DNA from: an uncultured Archangium sp.
GTDB taxonomy: Bacteria; Myxococcota; Myxococcia; Myxococcales; Myxococcaceae
Assembly: GCA_946479335.1 (NCBI GenBank)
Contig: CAMLFP010000032.1
Location: forward strand, 1-25,338
Direction of reading: 5' to 3'
DNA length: 25,338 bases
Part shown: positions 20,715 through 25,338 of the stretch, one piece after another
Position numbering within the stretch: position 1 is the stretch's first letter
Layout of the letters: every line of letters begins with the position of its first letter
Notes under the pieces: generated by a model
What the model was told of the DNA's origin: nothing
The model's database searches: none
Seen by the model: only the letters and a program-made list of their open reading frames with translations
Made by a program: the position numbers and the translations under genes

Positions 20715-23419
20715 TTCTTCTTCCCCTTCTTCGCGGGCGCCGCCTTCGCCTTGGCCGCGGGCTTCTTCGCCGTGGCCTTCGCCACCAGCGCGCGCGCCGC
20801 GTCGACCCCGGGCGCGTCGGCCTTCTTCGCCTTCGGTGCCTTGGCCGCCTTCGACTTCGCGGCCTTCGCCGCCTTGAGCGCCTTCTTGTCGCCGCGCTGC
20901 TTGGCCTTCGCCTGGCCCTCGGGCGACGCCATGTACTCGCGGCGCTGCGCGAGCAGCTCCGACGCGCGGTCGGCCGTCAGCTCTGAATGGTCATCACCCT
21001 TGCGCAGCGACGCGTTGGTCTCGCCGTCGGTGACGTACCAGCCGAAGCGACCCTCCTTGAGCTGGATGTCCTTCCCGCTCGCAGAGTCCTTCCCGACGAT
21101 GATCGCGGGCTTCGCCTGACCGCGGCCGCGGAACTGCTTGGGCTGCTTGAAGATCTCCTCGGCCTCTTCGAGCGTCAGCGTCAGCAGCTTCGCTTCGTTC
21201 TCGACGCCCAGATTCCGGCTGTCGGAGCCCTTGGTGATGTACGGCCCGTAGCGGCCGTTCTGCGCGGTGATGGTCTCGCCGTCGAGCGCCTTGCCCAGCG
21301 TGCGCGGGAGGCTGAGTAGCTCCAGCGCCTGCGCCAGCGTGACCTCCTCGGGCTTCATCGACTTGAAGAGCGAGGCGGTCTTCGGCTTCGACTCGTCGCT
21401 GACCTCGCCGAGCTGCACGTACGGGCCGAAGCGGCCCTGCTTCACGTACACCGGCAGCTTCGTCTCCGGGTCGGTGCCGATCGGCGTGTCGCCCTTCGGC
21501 GCCGCGAGCAGCGCCTCGGCCTTCTCGACCGTCACCTCGTCAGGGGGGATCGACTCGGGCACCGACACCGTGTCTTCGCCGCGCTTGATGTACGGCCCGT
21601 AGCGGCCCGGCTTGACGACGATGCCCGACTCTTTTCCACCGATGTAGATGGAGTTGATCTCCGCGGCGTCGATGTTCTCGAGGTTCTGCGACACCAACCG
21701 CTTGAGGCCGGTGTGCTTGCGGTTCCCGAAATAGAACTCCTTGAGGTACGCGACCTTCTCGAGATCGCCGCCGGCGACCTTGTCGAGGTCCTCCTCCATC
21801 TCCGCGGTGAACTGGAGGTCGACGAGATCGCCGAAGTGCTTCTCCATCAGCTTCACGACCGCGAACGCCTCCCAGTTGGGGATCAGCGCCTGCCCCTTCT
21901 TCCACACGTACTTCGCCTGGAGCGTCCCCATGATCGACGCGTAGGTCGACGGGCGGCCGATGCCGAGCTCTTCGAGGCGCTTCACCAGCGACGCTTCGGT
22001 GAAGCGCGCGGGCGGCGTGGTGGTGTGGCCCTTCGCTTCGAGCGCGGAGACCGGCACCGTGTCGCCCATCTTCAGCGCGGGCAACGGCGACTCCTGATCA
22101 TCAGACTCGCCGGTGTCGTCGCTGCTCTCGACGTACGCGCGCAGGTACCCGGGGAAGGTGATGGTGCGCCCGCTCGCCGAGAACTCCACCTCCGACATCG
22201 CGGCGATGGCCGAGAGCTTGAGCGAGACCGACTCGCCCTCGGCGTCGCTCATCTGGCTGGCGATGGCGCGCTTCCAGATGAGCTCGTAGAGCTTGAGCTC
22301 CGCGGCGCCGAGCTCGCCCGTGAGTTCCTGCGGCGTGCGGAAGGCGTCACCCGCCGGGCGGATGGCTTCGTGCGCTTCCTGCGCGTTCTTCACCTTGCGC
22401 ACGTACTGGCGCGGGCCCGCCGGGAGGTACTGCGCGCCCCACAGCTCCTTGACCTGCGCGCGCGCGGCGTTGAGCGCCGTCTCCGACAGCGTCGTGGAGT
22501 CGGTGCGCATGTACGTGATGTAGCCGCGCTCGTAGAGCCCCTGCGCGATGCGCATCACCTGCTGCGCCGACATGCCCAGCTTGCGGCCGCCCTCCTGCTG
22601 CAGCGTGGAGGTCATGAACGGCGGCTTGGGCGCCGAGCGGTACGGCCGCGTCTCCAGCGACTTGACGGTGAAGCTCTTGCCCTTGAGCGCCTCGGCGAGC
22701 TCCTTCGCCTTCTTCTCATCGAGCCGCACCGTGTTGGCGCCGGTGAGCTGGCCCTGGTCGCTGAAGTCCTTGCCCGTCGCGACGCGCTTGCCGTTGATGC
22801 TCCACAGCGTCGACTCGAAGGCCGGCGAGGTCGGGTGCTTCGCGCCGATGTCCCAGTACGAGACGGAGCGGAAGTTCATGCGCTCCAGCTCGCGCTGCAC
22901 GATGAGGCGGATGGCCGGCGACTGCACGCGGCCGGCCGACAGCCCGCCCTTCACCTTGCGCCACAGCACCGGCGAGACCTCGTAACCGTAGAGCCGGTCG
23001 AGCGTGCGCCGCGTCTCCTGCGCATCGACGAGGCCGAGGTTCAGATCGCGCGAGTGCTCGACGGCGTCGGAGATCGCCTTCTTGGTGATCTCGTGGAACA
23101 CCATGCGCTTGACCGGCACCTTGGGCTTCAACTGCTCGCGCAGGTGCCAGGCGATGGCCTCCCCTTCGCGGTCTTCGTCGGTGGCGAGGTAGAGGGCGTC
23201 GGCCGACTTGAGCGCGTCACGCAGCGCCTTGATGACCTCCGGCTTCGTCACCTCGTAGGTGAGCTTGAAGTCGTGATCGACGTCGACGCACAGGCCGGTC
23301 GAGGGCAGGTCGACCACGTGGCCGACCGAGGCCATCACGTTGAACTTGTTGCCGAGAAACTGGCCGATGGTCTTGGCCTTCGCTGGAGACTCGACGATCA
23401 CGAGAGGCTTGGCTGCCAT
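20711..23419 (-). CDS. topA: DNA topoisomerase I
   Basis: TopA is the type IA topoisomerase that relaxes negative supercoils. The 902-aa product has the TOPRIM domain with Glu10 and Asp81/Asp83/Glu85 (ATDEDREGE), and the active-site Tyr303 in YITYMRTDST. The strand-gate helices and the GIGRPSTYA motif are also present. The C-terminus has no zinc-finger cysteines. Instead there are four repeat modules, marked by GRYGPYI or GRFGxY(V) at about residues 604, 660, 720 and 789, then a Lys/Ala-rich tail from about 835. This repeat-plus-basic-tail form is known from actinobacteria and some other lineages. The ATG at 23419 has no Shine-Dalgarno. The downstream Nudix gene is coupled through GTGA. Confidence 0.97.
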   Translation of the reverse strand: MAAKPLVIVESPAKAKTIGQFLGNKFNVMASVGHVVDLPSTGLCVDVDHDFKLTYEVTKPEVIKALRDALKSADALYLATDEDREGEAIAWHLREQLKPKVPVKRMVFHEITKKAISDAVEHSRDLNLGLVDAQETRRTLDRLYGYEVSPVLWRKVKGGLSAGRVQSPAIRLIVQRELERMNFRSVSYWDIGAKHPTSPAFESTLWSINGKRVATGKDFSDQGQLTGANTVRLDEKKAKELAEALKGKSFTVKSLETRPYRSAPKPPFMTSTLQQEGGRKLGMSAQQVMRIAQGLYERGYITYMRTDSTTLSETALNAARAQVKELWGAQYLPAGPRQYVRKVKNAQEAHEAIRPAGDAFRTPQELTGELGAAELKLYELIWKRAIASQMSDAEGESVSLKLSAIAAMSEVEFSASGRTITFPGYLRAYVESSDDTGESDDQESPLPALKMGDTVPVSALEAKGHTTTPPARFTEASLVKRLEELGIGRPSTYASIMGTLQAKYVWKKGQALIPNWEAFAVVKLMEKHFGDLVDLQFTAEMEEDLDKVAGGDLEKVAYLKEFYFGNRKHTGLKRLVSQNLENIDAAEINSIYIGGKESGIVVKPGRYGPYIKRGEDTVSVPESIPPDEVTVEKAEALLAAPKGDTPIGTDPETKLPVYVKQGRFGPYVQLGEVSDESKPKTASLFKSMKPEEVTLAQALELLSLPRTLGKALDGETITAQNGRYGPYITKGSDSRNLGVENEAKLLTLTLEEAEEIFKQPKQFRGRGQAKPAIIVGKDSASGKDIQLKEGRFGWYVTDGETNASLRKGDDHSELTADRASELLAQRREYMASPEGQAKAKQRGDKKALKAAKAAKSKAAKAPKAKKADAPGVDAARALVAKATAKKPAAKAKAAPAKKGKKK

Positions 23420-23430
23420 AGGAGCCGCGC

Positions 23431-23460
23431 TCGCTACTTTCTTGTGATGCGCTTCGTCAA
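23431..23460 (-). promoter_or_regulatory. candidate topA promoter
   Basis: On the minus strand TTGACG (23455-23460) is followed after 18 bases by TAGCGA (23431-23436), which ends 11 bases before the topA ATG. The -35 box is a good match; the -10 box keeps only the leading TA. It predicts a very short leader. Confidence 0.35.
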
Positions 23461-23509
23461 CGTATTCCTCCCGACGGTTGGCCAGCGCGGGCGGAAACGG
23501 GGCCGTGCG

Positions 23510-23989
23510 TCACCTGCGCGCGAGCGCGAGGAGCGCTTCGCCATCGAGGCGATGCACGGTCCACTCCGTCAACGGCTGCGCACCGAGCGCCGCGTAGAAC
23601 TCGAGCGCGGGCGTGTTCCAGTCGAGCACCGCCCATTCGAAACGCGCGCAGTTTCGCGCGACGGCGAGCTGCGCGAGGTGAATCAGCAGCGCCTTGCCCA
23701 GCCCGGCCCCGCGCGCCGCCTGCTCGACGTAGAGATCTTCGAGGTACAGCCCGCGCTTGCCCTCCCACGTCGAGAAGTTGTGGAAGAAGAGCGCGAAGCC
23801 GCGCGGCGTGCCGTCGATCTCACCGATGACCACCTCCGCGCCGGGCGTCGCGCCGAACAACTGCTCGGCCAACGCCTCGGCGTCGGTCTTCACCTGATCG
23901 CGCGCGCGCTCATAGTCGGCGAGCTCACAGATGAAGCGGAAGATGACGGGCACATCGGCGCGGGTCGCGGGGCGAACATGGAGAGCCAT
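23510..23989 (-). CDS. GNAT N-acetyltransferase, spermidine/diamine acetyltransferase-like
   Basis: The 159-aa product is a GNAT-fold acetyl-CoA-dependent acetyltransferase. The acetyl-CoA loop is RGAGLGKAL at 93-101. FALFFHNFSTWEG (65-77), LYLEDLYV (81-88) and FEWAVLDWN (117-125) match the SSAT-like subgroup that acetylates polyamines or related amines. The in-frame ATG at 24043 would overlap the divergent DHCW gene and add a non-conserved Arg-rich tail. The ATG at 23989 places the RPATRADV motif at the usual N-terminus. TACGTC lies eight bases upstream, and no ribosome-binding site is visible. It is downstream of nothing on its strand and is a probable single-gene unit. Confidence 0.9.
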   Translation of the reverse strand: MALHVRPATRADVPVIFRFICELADYERARDQVKTDAEALAEQLFGATPGAEVVIGEIDGTPRGFALFFHNFSTWEGKRGLYLEDLYVEQAARGAGLGKALLIHLAQLAVARNCARFEWAVLDWNTPALEFYAALGAQPLTEWTVHRLDGEALLALARR

Positions 23990-24026
23990 GGAGCGCTGAC
24001 GTAGCAGACGCCCTACGCTGCCCTTC

Positions 24027-24359
24027 ATGAAGCTCGAGAACATTCCCTTTCAGCGGGTCGACTGGGCGGCGCTCGCCCCCACGAAGCACGCCGGGGAGAC
24101 CGCCGCCTCGGCGAGCTGGCGCACACAGATCACCGGTGAGGTCCGCTCGCGCATCGTGGAATACGAGCCTGGCTACGTAGCCGATCACTGGTGCGAGCGA
24201 GGCCACGTCGTCTTCGTGCTCGACGGAGAGCTGATCACCGAGTTGAAGGACGGGCGCAGCTTCACCACCAGCGCGGGTCAAGGCTACGTGGTGGCGACCG
24301 GCGACGGCGCGCACCGCTCGAGAACGACCGGCGGCGCGCGCCTCTTCATCGTCGACTGA
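24027..24359 (+). CDS. DHCW-motif cupin-fold protein
   Basis: The 110-aa product is a small single-domain cupin. It has DHWCERGH at residues 53-60, VLDGELITELKDG, then GDGAHRS with His96 and the closing ARLFIVD. This matches the family called DHCW-motif cupins, small proteins of unknown function; here the order is D-H-W-C. The histidines could bind a metal. It is divergent from the GNAT gene by 37 bases. TACGCT (24014-24019) lies seven bases before the ATG, with no Shine-Dalgarno. Its stop codon abuts the stop of the convergent pip gene without a spacer. Confidence 0.86.
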   Translation: MKLENIPFQRVDWAALAPTKHAGETAASASWRTQITGEVRSRIVEYEPGYVADHWCERGHVVFVLDGELITELKDGRSFTTSAGQGYVVATGDGAHRSRTTGGARLFIVD

Positions 24360-25319
24360 TCACCGCGTCTTGAAACGGTCGGTGGCCTCGATGAGCGCGT
24401 CGAGAATGCCCGGCTCGTGCGCCGCGTGCCCCGCGTCTTCGATGATCTTCAGGTCGGCCTCGGGCCAGGCGCGGTGCAGCGCCCACGCGGACTCCATCGG
24501 GCACACCACGTCGTAGCGGCCCTGCACGATCACCCCGGGGATGTGCTTCATCTTCGCGATGTTCGCGGGGTTCAGCAGCGCGCGTTCGCCCGTCACCCAG
24601 CCGCCGTGCATGAAGTAGTGGCACTCGATGCGCGCGAACGCGTCGGCGAACGAGTCTTCACCGGTGCGCGAGAGGTACGCCTCGTTGGGCAGCAGGTAGC
24701 TGGTGCGCCCTTCCCACTGGCTCCACGCGCGCGCGGCCTCGGCGCGCACCTTCGCGTCGGGGCTCGTCAGGCGGCGGTAATACGCGCTCACCAGATCACC
24801 GCGCTCGGCTTCGGGGATCACCGCGAGGTACTTCTCCCACGCGTCGGGGAAGAGGTGGCTCGTGCCGTCCTGGTAGAACCAGTCGATCTCCCACTTGCGC
24901 AACAGGAAGATGCCGCGCAGCACCAGCTCCGTGCAGCGCTCCGGGTGCGTCTGCGCGTAGGCGAGGCCCAGCGTCGAGCCCCACGAGCCGCCGAAGACCT
25001 GCCACTTCTCGATCTTCAGGTGGGTGCGCAGCTTCTCCATGTCGGCCACGAGATCCCACGTGGTGTTGTGCTCCAGCGACGCGAACGGCGTCGACTTGCC
25101 GCAGCCGCGCTGATCGAACAGCACGATGCGGTACGCCTGCGGGTCGAAGAAGCGGCGCTGCTTGGGCTCGGTGCCGCCGCCGGGCCCGCCGTGCACGAAG
25201 ACCACCGGCTTGCCGTTCGGGTTGCCGCTCTCCTCGAAGTACAGCTCGTGGCCGTCGCCGACCTGCAGGCGGCCTGAATTGAACGTCTCCACCGGAGGGA
25301 AATACGTGCGTCGCGTCAT
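24360..25319 (-). CDS. pip: proline iminopeptidase
   Basis: Pip is a cytoplasmic alpha/beta-hydrolase (family S33) that releases N-terminal proline from peptides. The 319-aa product has the oxyanion-hole HGGPGGG at 43-49 and the nucleophile Ser112 in GGSWG. Asp270 (GRYDVVCP) and His298 (GHAAH) complete the triad. Glu203 (SQWEG) and Glu232 (IECHYF) correspond to the residues that bind the free proline amine in the Serratia enzyme, so prolyl specificity is well supported. The length is normal. The ATG at 25319 follows TACGTC by seven bases and has no ribosome-binding site. Its stop directly abuts the convergent DHCW gene. Confidence 0.95.
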   Translation of the reverse strand: MTRRTYFPPVETFNSGRLQVGDGHELYFEESGNPNGKPVVFVHGGPGGGTEPKQRRFFDPQAYRIVLFDQRGCGKSTPFASLEHNTTWDLVADMEKLRTHLKIEKWQVFGGSWGSTLGLAYAQTHPERCTELVLRGIFLLRKWEIDWFYQDGTSHLFPDAWEKYLAVIPEAERGDLVSAYYRRLTSPDAKVRAEAARAWSQWEGRTSYLLPNEAYLSRTGEDSFADAFARIECHYFMHGGWVTGERALLNPANIAKMKHIPGVIVQGRYDVVCPMESAWALHRAWPEADLKIIEDAGHAAHEPGILDALIEATDRFKTR

Positions 25320-25326
25320 GCGCGCT

Positions 25327-25332
25327 GACGTA
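25327..25332 (-). promoter_or_regulatory. possible -10 box of pip
   Basis: TACGTC on the minus strand lies seven bases before the ATG at 25319. The same string TACGTCAGCGC occurs before the GNAT gene start (minus strand, around 23993-24003). The window ends too soon to look for a -35 box. Confidence 0.3.
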
Positions 25333-25338
25333 CCACCG

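Noticed and set aside
20711..20915. Repetitive-looking DNA at the 3' end of topA
   Set aside because: The Lys/Ala codon repetition encodes the basic tail of TopA. There are no regular repeat and spacer units, so it is not a CRISPR array or tandem-repeat locus.
21713..24004. Long plus-strand open frame across topA and the GNAT gene
   Set aside because: It spans two well-supported minus-strand genes and an intergenic gap, and its product has no recognisable domain.
23990..24043. Longer N-terminus for the GNAT protein from the ATG at 24043
   Set aside because: It would overlap the start of the divergent DHCW gene, and the added residues do not resemble the family.
1..25338. tRNA, rRNA, riboswitch, insertion-sequence or prophage features
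   Set aside because: I found no cloverleaf, rRNA-like stretch, transposase, integrase or terminal inverted repeats on reading both strands. A covariance-model scan would be needed to exclude small RNAs.

Overview
The window is dense, GC-rich bacterial chromosome with G or C at almost every third codon position and no unexplained gap longer than about 180 bases. The codon use, the Asp/Gly/Ala-rich linker in a lipoprotein at 19369-20028, and a TopA with repeat-type C-terminal domains instead of zinc fingers suggest a Myxococcota (delta-proteobacterial) genome. That assignment is an inference. I see no rRNA, tRNA, CRISPR array, insertion sequence or phage gene.

About 1-17.2 kb is a cell-surface polysaccharide (LPS/O-antigen type) locus. 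It opens with the end of a dTDP-L-rhamnose operon (rfbD partial, rfbA, rfbC, all overlapping by about 4 bases; rfbB is not in the window). A minus-strand operon follows: a 596-aa polytopic membrane protein, an NAD-dependent sugar epimerase/dehydratase and a GtrB-like polyprenyl-phosphate glycosyltransferase. Divergent from it is a 575-aa paralogue of the same polytopic protein. A second minus-strand operon encodes a CtBP-like 2-hydroxyacid dehydrogenase, an atypical sugar-phosphate nucleotidyltransferase and a 450-aa integral membrane glycosyltransferase-like protein.

Divergent from that operon is a seven-gene plus-strand run: DJ-1/PfpI protein, cupin, thiamine-diphosphate (ThDP) enzyme, then rfbF, rfbG and rfbH. 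The last three make a CDP-3,6-dideoxy-4-ketohexose. A ThDP enzyme directly upstream of this set resembles the logic of yersiniose biosynthesis, where YerE adds a two-carbon unit from pyruvate to the CDP-4-keto-3,6-dideoxy sugar. My leading hypothesis is therefore a branched-chain CDP-dideoxysugar pathway with unusual accessory genes. The run ends with a small helical protein of unknown function preceded by a perfect 9-bp inverted repeat.

About 17.9-25.3 kb holds housekeeping and miscellaneous genes. The most unusual is a fusion of an NMN-adenylyltransferase-like domain, whose HxGH catalytic motif is gone, to a SAM methyltransferase. Nearby are a lipoprotein, an NrtR-like Nudix/winged-helix protein translationally coupled to topA, a GNAT acetyltransferase, a DHCW-motif cupin and proline iminopeptidase.

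Most first genes of transcription units lack a Shine-Dalgarno sequence but carry a TA-starting hexamer 6-11 bases before the start codon. Several internal operon genes show a clear Shine-Dalgarno or a 4-base overlap. Short-leader or leaderless transcription may therefore be common here.
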